A stretch of 64,000 nucleotides of DNA from Brevibacillus sp051967035 (GTDB lineage: Bacteria; Bacillota; Bacilli; Brevibacillales; Brevibacillaceae): the NCBI RefSeq assembly GCF_051967035.1, contig NZ_JBQCKK010000010.1, positions 62,001 to 126,000 on the forward strand, in the 5' to 3' direction. The translations under genes and the position numbers were made by a program. Under the pieces are notes generated by a model. The model was not told the DNA's origin, did not search any database, and was given only the letters and a program-made list of their open reading frames with translations. Of the stretch, positions 23,541 through 33,216 are shown piece after piece (the first letter of the stretch is position 1; every line of letters starts with the position of its first letter).

Positions 23541-24329
23541 TTACCCGGGAACCCCCTCGTTCAGACCGAGCGAAGTCTCGAACCAGTTGATTTTTTCCCG
23601 CATGTTCACGACATCTCCGACGAGAATGATCGCCGGATTGGTGATATGGTTATTTTCTGCCAAACGCTCCTCGATATCCGCCAACGTGCCTGTGACAACT
23701 GCCTGCTGGGGCAGCGTCCCCCAGGAGATGACGGCGACGGGCGTCTTCGGATCGCGGCCGTGCTTCATCAACTGCGTGCGGATGAGCGGCAGGTTGGCGA
23801 CGCCCATGTAAAAGGCCACCGTGTCGATTCCGCCTGCCAGCGCCCGCCATTTTTCCACGGCCAGCTCCGGTTTGTCCTCGCGCAAATGCCCCGTCACCAC
23901 GGCAAACGACGAGCCGTGATCGCGATGCGTCACCGGGATGCCCGCGTACGCCGAAGCGGCGATTCCTGCCGTCACGCCCGGCACGATTTCAAACGCGACG
24001 CCGCGCGTAGCCAGATACTCCGCTTCTTCGCCCGCGCGGCCAAAGACGCACGGATCGCCGCCTTTCAGCCGTACGACGGTTTTGCCTGCCAGCGCTTTTT
24101 CCGCCAGCACCTCATTGATCGACTCCTGCCGCATCGTGTGATGATCGGGCAGCTTGCCGCAATAGATGCGCTCCGCCGTCTCGGGCGCATGGGCGAGCAA
24201 AGCCGGATTCGCGAGGCGGTCGTAGACGACTACGTCTGCCTTTTGCAGACATTCCAGACCTTTTACGGTAATCAGCTTCGGGTCGCCGGGGCCTGCGCCG
24301 ACAAGGTACACTTTGCCTGCGCCGCTCAT
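23541..24329 (-). CDS. cobA: Uroporphyrinogen-III C-methyltransferase
   Basis: CobA (SUMT) adds two methyl groups from S-adenosylmethionine to uroporphyrinogen III, giving precorrin-2, the entry to siroheme and cobalamin. The start at ATG 24329 overlaps the cobT stop (ATGA) and gives 262 residues, the single-domain length. Motifs: VYLVGAGPGDPKLITVKGLE, VVRLKGGDPCVFGRAGEEAE, IVPGVTAGIAASAYAGIPVT and the THRDHGSSFAVVTGH segment typical of SUMT. Confidence 0.95.
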   Translation of the reverse strand: MSGAGKVYLVGAGPGDPKLITVKGLECLQKADVVVYDRLANPALLAHAPETAERIYCGKLPDHHTMRQESINEVLAEKALAGKTVVRLKGGDPCVFGRAGEEAEYLATRGVAFEIVPGVTAGIAASAYAGIPVTHRDHGSSFAVVTGHLREDKPELAVEKWRALAGGIDTVAFYMGVANLPLIRTQLMKHGRDPKTPVAVISWGTLPQQAVVTGTLADIEERLAENNHITNPAIILVGDVVNMREKINWFETSLGLNEGVPG

Positions 24330-25378
24330 CGGTCGCTGACCCCCGCCGATGCGAATGTCGCCATCTCCCGTACCATCCACGACGCGGCCTCGACGATCGA
24401 AAACGCGATAGCCGCCCCGCTGCCTTCGCCCAGTCGCAGGTTGAGGTCGAGCAACGGCTGTTTGCCGAGTACGTTCAGCACAAAAGCGTGCCCCGGCTCC
24501 TGGGAGCGATGCCCGGCGATCAGGTAGTCTGCGACCTGAGGCGCAAGCCGCACGGCCAGTAGCGCCGCCACGGTCGCGATAAAGCCGTCCAAGAGCACCG
24601 GAACGCGCCGCGAAGCCGCGCCGATCATCGCGCCTGCCATCGCGCCGATCTCCAGCCCGCCCACTTTTGCCAGGACGTCCAGCGGTTCGTTGGCATTCGG
24701 ACGATGCAGGGCGAGCGCTTCGCGAACGACCGCTTTTTTGCGTTGCCAGCCCGCGTCGTCCAGTCCTGTGCCGCGACCGACGATCTCGTCCGGGTCCGCC
24801 CCGGTCAAAGCAGACAGGATCGCGCTGCTCGCCGTCGTATTGCCGATGCCTACCTCTCCGACGATCAGCAGCTTGGCCCCTTCGTCGATGATTCTCTCGG
24901 CCAGCTCGAAGCCGACCGCAAGCGTGCGCTGCGCCTCGTCAGCGGACATGGCGGCTTCCCGCAGCATGTTGCCCGAGCAAGCCCTGATTCTTTTGTTGAT
25001 GACGCCTGGCGCCTTAACCTCTACTGCCACGCCGACATCGATGAACTTTTGCATCGCGCCGATTTGCCGGGCGAAAACGTTGATGCCCGCGCCGCCGTTC
25101 ACCAGATTCAAGAGCATTTGCGCCGTCACCTCTTGCGGGTAGGCCGACACTCCTTCTGCGGCCACCCCGTGATCGGCGGCAAAAACGAGTACGCCCGGCG
25201 GCGTGACGACCGGAAATGTCTCGCCTGTCATCGCGGCCAGCTCGACGGCCAGCTCCTCCAGACGTCCCAGACTGCCAAGCGGCTTTGTCAGTTGATCCAC
25301 ATGCTGTCTCGTTTGCTCACTCGCTTCCTGGTTTCGCGGCGCAATCGCCGGAAATCGCTTTTCCAAGCCTGCCATCAT
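24326..25378 (-). CDS. cobT: Nicotinate-nucleotide:dimethylbenzimidazole phosphoribosyltransferase
   Basis: CobT makes alpha-ribazole 5'-phosphate, the lower-ligand nucleotide of cobalamin, from NaMN and dimethylbenzimidazole. It has 350 residues, the usual length. Motifs: LTKPLGSLGRLEELAVELAA, VFAADHGVAAEGVSAYPQEV, EVGIGNTTASSAILSAL, and LLDGFIATVAALLAVRLAPQ. The glutamate of the last helix region (SQEPGHAFVLNVLGKQPLLD, then LNLRLGEGSGAAIAF) is the catalytic base. The start overlaps the cbiP stop (ATGA) and the end overlaps cobA. Confidence 0.95.
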   Translation of the reverse strand: MMAGLEKRFPAIAPRNQEASEQTRQHVDQLTKPLGSLGRLEELAVELAAMTGETFPVVTPPGVLVFAADHGVAAEGVSAYPQEVTAQMLLNLVNGGAGINVFARQIGAMQKFIDVGVAVEVKAPGVINKRIRACSGNMLREAAMSADEAQRTLAVGFELAERIIDEGAKLLIVGEVGIGNTTASSAILSALTGADPDEIVGRGTGLDDAGWQRKKAVVREALALHRPNANEPLDVLAKVGGLEIGAMAGAMIGAASRRVPVLLDGFIATVAALLAVRLAPQVADYLIAGHRSQEPGHAFVLNVLGKQPLLDLNLRLGEGSGAAIAFSIVEAASWMVREMATFASAGVSDR

Positions 25379-26892
25379 CTACGCACCTCTTTTTCCTGAT
25401 AAGCCTTCATCTGTTCTTCAATCGCATCCAGCCGCACATGACGGCGTACCGTATCCGCCAAAAGATCGTAGCCCTGCTCGCGGAGCGCCACGAACGACGG
25501 ACGCTCCGTGATCGGCGCAAGCCCTTTTTTCGCGCGAATCGCATTCAGCAAGAGCGTGCGGAAGCGGTCGTTGTGGAACAGTCCATGAAAATACGTCCCG
25601 ATCAGCCGACGTTCCTCGCAACAGTAACCTTCTGCCCGCTCTCCCATCTGAATAAACGGACATTCGCTCTTGGCATAAACAGATTGGCCCATGTGAATCT
25701 CGTAGCCTTCGAGTGTAAGCCGTTCTCCGGCGAATGTGGCTTCTCCGCGGGACAGCACCGTCGTTTTCTTCTGTTCCATCGTCGTCACCATCGGGATCAG
25801 GCCCAGCCCGTCCAGCTGCTGTAGCGGTGACTCCACACCAGCCGGGTCCAGAATCGACTCGCCAAGCATCTGATAGCCGCCGCACAGGCCGATCACGTAC
25901 GACTTGCCCTGTCCATGCAGCTGTTTCACCGCCTCGGCCAGTCCCGTCTCGTACAAAAATTGCAAGTCTTCCAACGTATTTTTGCTGCCAGGCAGCACGA
26001 TCAGGTCCGGCTCGCCCAGCTCTTCCAGCCGGGTCACAAAGCGCAGGCGGCAATCCGGCTCCACAAAAAACGGGTCGACATCCGTAAAATTCGAGATGCG
26101 CGGGTAGCGCAAGACGGCGACATCCAGCTCGCGCGGCGTCTCCCGCTGCCCCTGGTAACGGTGCAAAATGAGCGAATCCTCCGCGTCGATCCACAAGTCA
26201 GGAATAAACGGCACCACGCCAAGCACAGGCTTGCCCGTGTACTGCTCGAACCAGTCCAGCCCCGGCTGCAACAGCGCCAGATCGCCGCGAAAACGATTGA
26301 TGATGACGCCGATCACCCGGTCGCGGTCCTTGGGTTCAAGCAGTTGCAGCGTGCCGACGAGGCTGGCAAACACGCCACCGCGCTCAATGTCCGCCACCAA
26401 AATGACCGGAGCGTTCGTCAGGCGGGCAACCCGCATGTTGACCAGCTCGCGGTCGTTCAGATTGATCTCCGCCGGACTGCCCGCTCCTTCGATGACGATG
26501 CGCTCGTAAGCGGCAGCAAGCCGTTGGTACGCCTCCCGGATAATCCGCAGTCCTTCTTCGTAAAAATCCGTCCGATACGCCATCGCCTTCATGTTGGCGT
26601 ACGGCTCGCCGTTCACCACGATCTGCGACTCCGCATCCCGCGTCGGCTTGATGAGGATCGGATTCATGTCGGTCGTGGCGAGAATGCCTGCCGCCTCCGC
26701 CTGAACGCCCTGTGCCCGCCCGATTTCTTTTCCGTCCAGCGTCACATAGGAATTCAGCGCCATGTTTTGCGACTTGAACGGCGCCGTTTTGTAGCCGTCC
26801 TGGGCAAAAATGCGGCAGAGCGCTGTCGCAATCGCGCTTTTTCCGGCATCGGAGCTGGTTCCCTGAATCATCAGCGGGAGCGCTTTAGGCAC
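25375..26892 (-). CDS. cbiP: Cobyric acid synthase
   Basis: CbiP (CobQ) amidates the b, d, e and g side chains of adenosylcobyrinic acid a,c-diamide with glutamine and ATP. It has 505 residues. Start GTG 26892, with GGAGGTGG ahead, overlaps cbiA by 8 bases. N-terminal BioD-like ATPase: MIQGTSSDAGKSAIATALCR, PFKSQNMALNSYVTLDGKEI. C-terminal class I glutaminase-like domain near 250-470, with nucleophile Cys in VIGLCGGYQMLGESI and His in GTYFHGLFHN. The end overlaps cobT. Confidence 0.95.
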   Translation of the reverse strand: MPKALPLMIQGTSSDAGKSAIATALCRIFAQDGYKTAPFKSQNMALNSYVTLDGKEIGRAQGVQAEAAGILATTDMNPILIKPTRDAESQIVVNGEPYANMKAMAYRTDFYEEGLRIIREAYQRLAAAYERIVIEGAGSPAEINLNDRELVNMRVARLTNAPVILVADIERGGVFASLVGTLQLLEPKDRDRVIGVIINRFRGDLALLQPGLDWFEQYTGKPVLGVVPFIPDLWIDAEDSLILHRYQGQRETPRELDVAVLRYPRISNFTDVDPFFVEPDCRLRFVTRLEELGEPDLIVLPGSKNTLEDLQFLYETGLAEAVKQLHGQGKSYVIGLCGGYQMLGESILDPAGVESPLQQLDGLGLIPMVTTMEQKKTTVLSRGEATFAGERLTLEGYEIHMGQSVYAKSECPFIQMGERAEGYCCEERRLIGTYFHGLFHNDRFRTLLLNAIRAKKGLAPITERPSFVALREQGYDLLADTVRRHVRLDAIEEQMKAYQEKEVRR

Positions 26893-28261
26893 GGGAGGCC
26901 ACCTCCGCGCACAAACCGAGCCAGCGCTTCACCAGCGCCGGGTTGGAGCCGAAATGCAAATGCGTGTACCCCGCGACGAGATTGCCCCTGGCAAAGCCCT
27001 CCGGCTTGGTGCCGCGCAGCCCTTTTGTCTCGTAGGCCGCAGGGAGCTGCTCGTCTGTGGCATAGGTCGAATAGTGGAACTCGTGGCCTTTTGCCTGTTC
27101 CTCTGGGCCGAGCAGGAAGTTGCCCTCCTTGCCGCGCACCTCGCGATAGCCGAGCGCCGCCCATTTTTTTTGCATCGTCACCTTGCCGGGGATGAGTCCG
27201 ACCATCGGGTAGCTCTCCCCGTCTGTCGTCACAATCGCCTCGGTCAAAAACATGAATCCGCCGCACTCGGCCAAGGTCGGCAAGCCTTTTTCGACCGCCT
27301 GGCGGAACGATTCCTTCACCGCCTCGTTTTGCGACAGCTCGGCGGCAAACTCCTCCGGGAAGCCTCCCCCGATGTACAAGCCGTCCGCTGCTTCCGGTAC
27401 ACCCTCCCCCGCAAGCGGCGAGAAAAAGATCAGCTTCGCGCCGTACGCTTGCAGCAGCTCCAGATTTTCCGGATAGTAAAAATGGAACGCCGGGTCTTTC
27501 GCTACGGCAATCGTGACGTCGAAAGCCGCCTCGCGCGGTGCGAACAGCTTCGGCTCCACTTGCAGCGGCTCGGCTTTGGCCAGCTCCCAGACCAGGTCCA
27601 GGTCTACCGTCTCCCCGATCAGGTCAGCCAGCTTGGCAAACAGCGGCGCCAGCTCGCCGCGCTCCACAGACGGCACAAGTCCCAGATGGCGCTCGGGAAT
27701 TTCCAGCTCGTTTTCCCGCTTCAGGTAGCCGACGACCGGAATCCCGCACTCCTGCTCAATCGCGGCCTTGACGATTTTGTGGTGGCCTTCGCTGCCGACC
27801 TTGTTCGCGATCACGCCGACGATTTTCGCCTGGGGATTGAGCAACTGGAAGCCTTTTACAATCGCAGCCGCACTGCGCGCCATGCTCTGGCAGTTGACGA
27901 CGAGCAACACAGGCGATCCGGTCAACATGCTGATTTCGGCCGTGCTGCCCTTGTCGCTGGTCGCTTCCTTGCCGTCGTACATGCCCATGACGCCTTCGAT
28001 GATCGAAATATCCGCGCCTTCGCTTCCCCGGACAAACATCTCCTTCACGACGTCGTGCTCCAGCATGAAGCTGTCCAGATTGCGCGACGCTCTGCCCGTC
28101 ACCGCGGTATGGTAGGTCGGGTCGATGTAGTCAGGACCGCACTTGAAGCCTTGCACCCTGTAGCCTTTGCGGATCAGGGCAGCCATCAGCCCGATGGTTA
28201 CCGTCGTTTTCCCCGCTCCGCTGCCTGTTCCGGCAATGACAATCCGGCGGCTGTCCGTCAT
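26885..28261 (-). CDS. cbiA: Cobyrinate a,c-diamide synthase
   Basis: CbiA (CobB type) amidates the a and c side chains of cobyrinic acid. It has 458 residues. Start ATG 28261 with AAAAGGAGG ahead; ATGA overlap with cbiG. N-terminal ATPase loop VIAGTGSGAGKTTVTIGLMA, then QGFKCGPDYIDPTYHTAVTG. The C-terminal glutaminase domain has the Cys in LPTLAECGGFMFLTEAIV and the His in VAGYTHLHFGSNP. An ORF in this frame extends far upstream, but the ribosome binding site and conserved N-terminus fix this start. Confidence 0.95.
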   Translation of the reverse strand: MTDSRRIVIAGTGSGAGKTTVTIGLMAALIRKGYRVQGFKCGPDYIDPTYHTAVTGRASRNLDSFMLEHDVVKEMFVRGSEGADISIIEGVMGMYDGKEATSDKGSTAEISMLTGSPVLLVVNCQSMARSAAAIVKGFQLLNPQAKIVGVIANKVGSEGHHKIVKAAIEQECGIPVVGYLKRENELEIPERHLGLVPSVERGELAPLFAKLADLIGETVDLDLVWELAKAEPLQVEPKLFAPREAAFDVTIAVAKDPAFHFYYPENLELLQAYGAKLIFFSPLAGEGVPEAADGLYIGGGFPEEFAAELSQNEAVKESFRQAVEKGLPTLAECGGFMFLTEAIVTTDGESYPMVGLIPGKVTMQKKWAALGYREVRGKEGNFLLGPEEQAKGHEFHYSTYATDEQLPAAYETKGLRGTKPEGFARGNLVAGYTHLHFGSNPALVKRWLGLCAEVASRA

Positions 28262-29400
28262 GCGCGTTCCTCCTTTTGATAGGGCATCAGGGCGACCGAA
28301 ATGGTGACGTTGCCCGACTTTTTCTTGGTCAGCACCAGCTCGTCGACGCCTGCGTACAGCTTGGCCGCAGGCTCGCTCACCCCGTACGCTCCCGTAAACT
28401 TGAACACCGTCTCGGACGGCTCGCTGATTTCCACCTGGTTCAGCTCCTGTGGCGAGTACCAGACGAACGGCCAGCCGTATTTCTCGCATACGGCGATCAA
28501 CCCGGCCTCGTCTTTTTTCAGCTCGATGGTAGCCAGCGCCTTGACGCTCTTGAGCGAAAATTGCAGCTCGTCCAGCGTCTCGCAAATGACCGCCTCGATC
28601 TCCTCCGCAGACGTTCCCCGGTTGCAGCCCATCCCCAGCACGATCACCTTGGGGCGATACAGGACGCCGTTGTCCAAAATCGGCTGTTCCTCCGGCGCAA
28701 GCAGGCGGTGCGTCACGACGAGGGCCGCATCCGGCTTGGCGGCCAGTGCTTCGGCGATGCTCGCATACTCCTTGATCGACGGCGGCATCGGCGTGTCGTG
28801 CATCCACCAGTCGCGTTCGCCGGATTCGTTGACGACCGCTACGTGTTCCTCGTTGACGACCGAGGCGCTCACAGGCGTCAGCTTGTCGGCAGAATCCCAC
28901 TCCCAGCCAAAACGGCGACCGAACAAATCGACCGGAATCGTCTTCTGCACGTCGGACGCGGTCGTGATGATCGGACGGGCGCCCATGACTGCCGCCACTT
29001 CGCGGGCCAGCTCATTGGCCCCGCCCAGATGGCCGGACAGCACGCTGATGACGTTCTCTCCCCGGTCGTCGACGACAACGACGCCCGGGTCTTTCTTTTT
29101 GTCTTCGAGCAGCGGCGCGATCATGCGCACGACCGCCCCGAGCGAAATGATGACAATCAGCCCTTTGTACGCTGGCCACAGGGCGGGAAACAGCATCCGC
29201 ACGCTGTTGGAAAAAAGCTGGATGCCGCGCGCTTCCTCGTCCCCGCGCGCGAACTTGCTCATGTAGTACAGGTCTGTCCCGGGAAATTTTTGCGCCAGAT
29301 CGCGGGCCATCTCGACCCCGTGCTTCGTGATGGCGACAATCGCGTAATCGCCCTGCTGACGGATGACAGGAATTTCTCCTTCGACCAGTTCGAGAATCAT
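28258..29400 (-). CDS. cbiG: Cobalt-precorrin-5A hydrolase
   Basis: CbiG opens the delta-lactone of cobalt-precorrin-5A and releases acetaldehyde in the anaerobic route. It has 380 residues. Start ATG 29400 overlaps the cbiF stop (ATGA). Visible segments: YAIVAITKHGVEMARDLAQK, YKGLIVIISLGAVVRMIAPL, GENVISVLSGHLGGANELAR, and the C-terminal CbiG domain VIVLGMGCNRGTSAEEIEAV. Its presence, with CbiD and no CobG/CobF, marks the oxygen-independent pathway. Confidence 0.95.
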   Translation of the reverse strand: MILELVEGEIPVIRQQGDYAIVAITKHGVEMARDLAQKFPGTDLYYMSKFARGDEEARGIQLFSNSVRMLFPALWPAYKGLIVIISLGAVVRMIAPLLEDKKKDPGVVVVDDRGENVISVLSGHLGGANELAREVAAVMGARPIITTASDVQKTIPVDLFGRRFGWEWDSADKLTPVSASVVNEEHVAVVNESGERDWWMHDTPMPPSIKEYASIAEALAAKPDAALVVTHRLLAPEEQPILDNGVLYRPKVIVLGMGCNRGTSAEEIEAVICETLDELQFSLKSVKALATIELKKDEAGLIAVCEKYGWPFVWYSPQELNQVEISEPSETVFKFTGAYGVSEPAAKLYAGVDELVLTKKKSGNVTISVALMPYQKEERA

Positions 29401-30176
29401 TCTTTCACACCTTTTCTGTACCCGTGCGTGAAGGTTTTATCGTACAGCCTGGAACGGTATTGCTCGCTTTTTTCGTGAATGTCCGGGTCCAAAGCCCAGC
29501 CGGCCAAAATCATCGCGTGCTTGCGAATGCCGTTTTTGCCCATGTCTTCGTCCAGATTTTTCAAGGTCGTGCGCACGATCAACTGATCCGGCCAGCTCGC
29601 CCGCTGCACGACAGCGACGGGCGTATCCTCGCTCCAGCCCGCCTCGATCAGCTCGCGCACCACTTTTTTCGTCAAAGTCGCGCTGAGGTACAGCGCCAGC
29701 GTGCAATGATGCTCCGCGAGCGCGCGCAGCTTTTCCCTGTCGGGCACAGGCGTGCGTCCTTCTGCACGGGTGAGGATCAGCGTCTGGGTCAGCTCGGGAA
29801 TCGTCAGCTCCGCGCCGACCGCCGCTGCCGCCGCAAACACAGAGCTTACGCCCGGCACGATTTCCACCTCGATGCCTTCTGCCTTCAACAGCGCGATCTG
29901 CTCCATGATCGCCCCGTACACAGACGGATCGCCCGTATGCAGGCGCACGACCGTTTTGCCTTTGCGAATCCGGTCCACCATCAGCTCGACCATTTCTTCC
30001 AAGGCCATGCCGGAGCTGTGCAGCACCTCTGCGTCAGGGTTGCCGAGCGCCACCAGCTCTTCGTTGACGAGCGAGTCGGTGTACAAAATCACGTCTGCCT
30101 TTTGCAACAGCTTCAAGCCTTTGACCGTAATCAACTCCGGGTCGCCGGGACCCGCTCCCACTATGTACAGTTTCAT
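29397..30176 (-). CDS. cbiF: Cobalt-precorrin-4 C11-methyltransferase
   Basis: CbiF transfers a methyl group from SAM to C11 of cobalt-precorrin-4. It has 259 residues. Start ATG 30176 overlaps the cbiL stop. Motifs: YIVGAGPGDPELITVKGLKL, VVRLHTGDPSVYGAIMEQIA, VEIVPGVSSVFAAAAAVGAE, and TLILTRAEGRTPVPD, the last specific to CbiF/CobM. It shares the SUMT fold with CobA, CbiL, CbiE and CbiH. Confidence 0.94.
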   Translation of the reverse strand: MKLYIVGAGPGDPELITVKGLKLLQKADVILYTDSLVNEELVALGNPDAEVLHSSGMALEEMVELMVDRIRKGKTVVRLHTGDPSVYGAIMEQIALLKAEGIEVEIVPGVSSVFAAAAAVGAELTIPELTQTLILTRAEGRTPVPDREKLRALAEHHCTLALYLSATLTKKVVRELIEAGWSEDTPVAVVQRASWPDQLIVRTTLKNLDEDMGKNGIRKHAMILAGWALDPDIHEKSEQYRSRLYDKTFTHGYRKGVKE

Positions 30177-30886
30177 CCTTTTTTCACCACCATCAGCGTA
30201 AGATAGCCAAGCTCTGCCCGCTCCAGCTCGCGCATGTCCGTCCAGACCATCTCTTCGGAGGAGGTGACTTTTGTCGCGACGGCGGCTTTGTCTGCGAGTC
30301 CCATTTCTTGCAGCAAACCGATTATCATCGGCAACACTTTCGCTACCTTCAAAAACACGACGGTATCGTGGTTCTCAAGCGCTTTGCGCATCGCTTCCCG
30401 GTCTTCTGTCGCCGGAATAATTCCGATCTGCTCATCGCCGTCCGCAAGCGGCAGGTTGAAGCGCGAAGCCGCTCCGAGAAACGAGGAGACACCCGGCACG
30501 GTCACGACAGGCACTTCCGGGTGCGCGTCGTGCATGACCCGCATCATGTGGATAAACGTGCTGTAAAACATCGGGTCACCTTCCGTCACGAACGCGACAT
30601 CTTTTCCCGCAGACAGACGCTCCCAGACGATTTCCACCGTTTTGTTCCACTCGCGCTCCAAAATTTCCTTGTCCCGCGTCATCGGGAACACCAGTCCGAG
30701 CATTTCTTTTTCTGACTGCTGCACGTACAGCTCGGCGATCTGGTGCGCGTAGCTTTTGCTGCCCATCCGCTTTTTCGGATACGCGATCACCGGCGATTGC
30801 TGCAACAGGCGGAATGCCTTGACCGTAATCAGCTCCGGGTCGCCGGGACCTACGCCCAGCCCGTACAATGTTCCGATCTTGCTCAC
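30173..30886 (-). CDS. cbiL: Cobalt-precorrin-2 C20-methyltransferase
   Basis: CbiL methylates C20 of cobalt-precorrin-2. It has 237 residues. Start GTG 30886 overlaps the cbiET stop (GTGA). Motifs: GLGVGPGDPELITVKAFRLL, VIAYPKKRMGSKSYAHQIAE, VAFVTEGDPMFYSTFIHMMR, and VVTVPGVSSFLGAASRFNLP. The Y-P-K segment after the first strand is typical of the CbiL/CobI group. Confidence 0.94.
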   Translation of the reverse strand: MSKIGTLYGLGVGPGDPELITVKAFRLLQQSPVIAYPKKRMGSKSYAHQIAELYVQQSEKEMLGLVFPMTRDKEILEREWNKTVEIVWERLSAGKDVAFVTEGDPMFYSTFIHMMRVMHDAHPEVPVVTVPGVSSFLGAASRFNLPLADGDEQIGIIPATEDREAMRKALENHDTVVFLKVAKVLPMIIGLLQEMGLADKAAVATKVTSSEEMVWTDMRELERAELGYLTLMVVKKG

Positions 30887-32112
30887 TTGCCGTCTCCCCC
30901 TTGTTCCTCTGTCTGCTTGGCCCAGGCCGTGATGATGTAGATCGGATTCAACGCCTCAAACCGCGTCAGTGACAAAATCGGCTTGCTGCGCGACAACTGC
31001 GCCAATGTCACCGATGTTTCAAAGCCTTCCTCTGCAAAAGCTTGCGTCGCTTCGTACAGCGTCTCGATTGTCGCAGCGTTGACCACGATTCGACCCTCCG
31101 GACGCAGACGCGTGCAGCAAAGATGCAATAGCTCGCGCAACTCCCCGCCGCTGCCGCCGATGAACACGGCATCCGGGTCCGGGAACTCGTCCAGTCCTTG
31201 CGGCGCGCGCGCATGTACAACGGTCACATCCGTGCGAAACTTCATCATGTTCTGGCGGCAGTTTTCCAGATCGTCCGCGTTTTTCTCCACGCCGTACACT
31301 TCGCCTTCCCGCGCGATCCGCGCCGCCTCGATGGCGACAGAGCCTGTGCAGGTGCCGATGTCCCAGACGATGCTTTTGGCGTGCAATTGCAGCTGGGCGA
31401 TGCTCAATATGCGCACTTCTTTTTTCGTAATCAGTCCTTTGTCCGGCTTGCGCTGGGAAAACTCTTCGTCCGCAATTCCAAACGGCCAGACCGGGCTTGG
31501 ACGGCGTTTTTTCAAAATCACGACATTCAGATCGGAAAAGATGCCATCTACCATTTCCTCCAGCGTGTACCAGCCCGTCCGCTCCTCGGTGCTGCCCAGG
31601 TTCTCGGCCACGAACGCCTCGTATTCCGTCATCTGAAACGACAGCAAATAACGGGCGATAGCCGCTGGCGAGTTTTCCCGGTCGGTGAGCAGCGCGACCT
31701 TTTCCTTCCCGTCGATGCGCTGCGCCAGTCCCTTGATGCTGCGGCCGTGCACGCTGACGAGCGCCGCATCCTGCCACGCCTCGCCCATTTTGGCGAATGC
31801 GAGCTGGATGGAGCTTAGGTGCGGGTAAATGTCCACATTCAGCTTTTTCGCCAGCAAACTGCCGATCCCGTAAAAGAGCGGATCGCCCGAAGCGAGGATG
31901 ACCGTCTTGCGCGTCTCGGAGCGCAGCTCCTCCACCATTGCGGACAAGCCGCCTTTCAGCACCCGTTTTTCCCCTTTGTACTCCGGAAAAAAGCCCAGAT
32001 GCCGCTCCCCGCCGACCAGAAGCTCGCTCTCTTCAATCCAGGTCCGGTACAACGGCAGCAGGCTTTGCTGCCCGTCATCCCCGATCCCGATTACTTTCAT
32101 CGCTTGTGTCAT
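30883..32112 (-). CDS. cbiET: Bifunctional cobalt-precorrin-7 methyltransferase/decarboxylase
   Basis: This 409-residue fusion carries CbiE (1-205), which methylates C5, and CbiT (about 215-409), which methylates C15 and decarboxylates the C12 acetate. CbiE: MKVIGIGDDGQQSLLP, TVILASGDPLFYGIGSLLAK, IYPHLSSIQLAFAKMGEAWQ. CbiT: Rossmann methyltransferase motif I WDIGTCTGSVAIEAARIARE and AVFIGGSGGELRELLHLCCT. It corresponds to CobL/CbiET proteins. Start ATG 32112 (GGAAGGGTGA ahead) overlaps the cbiD end by 38 bases. Confidence 0.94.
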   Translation of the reverse strand: MTQAMKVIGIGDDGQQSLLPLYRTWIEESELLVGGERHLGFFPEYKGEKRVLKGGLSAMVEELRSETRKTVILASGDPLFYGIGSLLAKKLNVDIYPHLSSIQLAFAKMGEAWQDAALVSVHGRSIKGLAQRIDGKEKVALLTDRENSPAAIARYLLSFQMTEYEAFVAENLGSTEERTGWYTLEEMVDGIFSDLNVVILKKRRPSPVWPFGIADEEFSQRKPDKGLITKKEVRILSIAQLQLHAKSIVWDIGTCTGSVAIEAARIAREGEVYGVEKNADDLENCRQNMMKFRTDVTVVHARAPQGLDEFPDPDAVFIGGSGGELRELLHLCCTRLRPEGRIVVNAATIETLYEATQAFAEEGFETSVTLAQLSRSKPILSLTRFEALNPIYIITAWAKQTEEQGGDGK

Positions 32113-33211
32113 TGATCGTCACCCTTCCCAACAGGGACCCTTTCATTGTGATGATGATGGTTTCGACCTCCAGACCGCCGCCTACTTCCTTCAGGGCCGC
32201 CCGACAGCAGTTCGCGCACATAATCTCGAAAAAGGCAGGCGTATCTGCCATCAGATCGCCCACCTGCGAGGCCGTGTTCGCGGTGAGAATCTCGCGGACC
32301 CGCTCCTGCGGCGCGCCCGCCTCTTCTGCCATCCGGGCGAGAAAGCTGAAGTCGACAGGGGCGCTTTTCGAGTGGACCATCATGACGCCCTGCGCCACTT
32401 TGGAAAACTTGCCCATCATCCCCACCAAGGTCACCTTGCGCATGTTTCGGTTCTTGCATTGCTTGAGCGCAAAACCGACAAAGTCTCCCATTTCCACGAA
32501 CGCTTCCTCGGACAGCTCCGGGTAGGTGGCAATCCCGAACGATTCGCTCTTGCCGCCCGTGGACAGGACGATGTGGTCGCAGCCCGCCTCCTTGGCGACG
32601 TTGATCGCTTGCGCCACGCTCGCTTTGTAGGCAGAAGTGGAAAACGGCACCACGATTCCGCGCGTCCCCAAAATGGAGATGCCTCCGAGTATGCCGAGTC
32701 GTCCATTCAATGTTTTTTTGGCGATTTCCTCGCCCGCTGGCACAGAGATCACGATTTTGATTCCGCGCTTTGTCCCGTACTCATCGAGCACCGCCTGCGC
32801 GGTGTCCCGAATCATTTTGCGCGGGACGGGGTTAATCGCCGCTTCTCCGATCGGAACAGGCAGCCCCGGCTTGGTCACCCGACCGACACCAACGCCGCCG
32901 TCCAGCATAATGCCCGGCTCATCGGACCATTCCACGGTGGAGAGAATCAGCGCACCGTGGGTCGCATCCGGGTCGTCTCCGCCGTCCTTGATCGTGCCCG
33001 CCGTCGCTTTTTCCGGCGAAACTTCGCAGCTCTCCATCCGAAACGTCACGTCCTCGCCAATCGGCAGGCGGATGGTGGCCTCTGACTGCGGCTCCTGGGT
33101 AATCAGCGCGATCAAAGCAGCCTTGGTCGTCGCCGTTGCGCATGCTCCCGTTGTATAGCCGTGGCGGAGGGGTTTTGCCTCTTTTTCGTCCGACGCTGCT
33201 TTGGCTGCCAT
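32075..33211 (-). CDS. cbiD: Cobalt-precorrin-5B C1-methyltransferase
   Basis: CbiD methylates C1 in the anaerobic route. It has 378 residues. Start ATG 33211, 5 bases after the cbiC stop. Signature segments: LRHGYTTGACATATTKAALI, IKDGGDDPDATHGALILSTV, VTKPGLPVPIGEAAINPVPR, and LGGISILGTRGIVVPFSTSA. CbiD occurs only in the early-cobalt-insertion pathway. Its end runs 38 bases into cbiET, the largest overlap in the operon. Confidence 0.95.
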   Translation of the reverse strand: MAAKAASDEKEAKPLRHGYTTGACATATTKAALIALITQEPQSEATIRLPIGEDVTFRMESCEVSPEKATAGTIKDGGDDPDATHGALILSTVEWSDEPGIMLDGGVGVGRVTKPGLPVPIGEAAINPVPRKMIRDTAQAVLDEYGTKRGIKIVISVPAGEEIAKKTLNGRLGILGGISILGTRGIVVPFSTSAYKASVAQAINVAKEAGCDHIVLSTGGKSESFGIATYPELSEEAFVEMGDFVGFALKQCKNRNMRKVTLVGMMGKFSKVAQGVMMVHSKSAPVDFSFLARMAEEAGAPQERVREILTANTASQVGDLMADTPAFFEIMCANCCRAALKEVGGGLEVETIIITMKGSLLGRVTINDTSDESNRDRG

Positions 33212-33216
33212 CTCTT

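Noticed and set aside
26885..28900. A 671-codon version of CbiA reaching into cbiG
   Set aside because: The extension overlaps cbiG entirely and is not conserved; AAAAGGAGG and the family N-terminus place the start at 28261.
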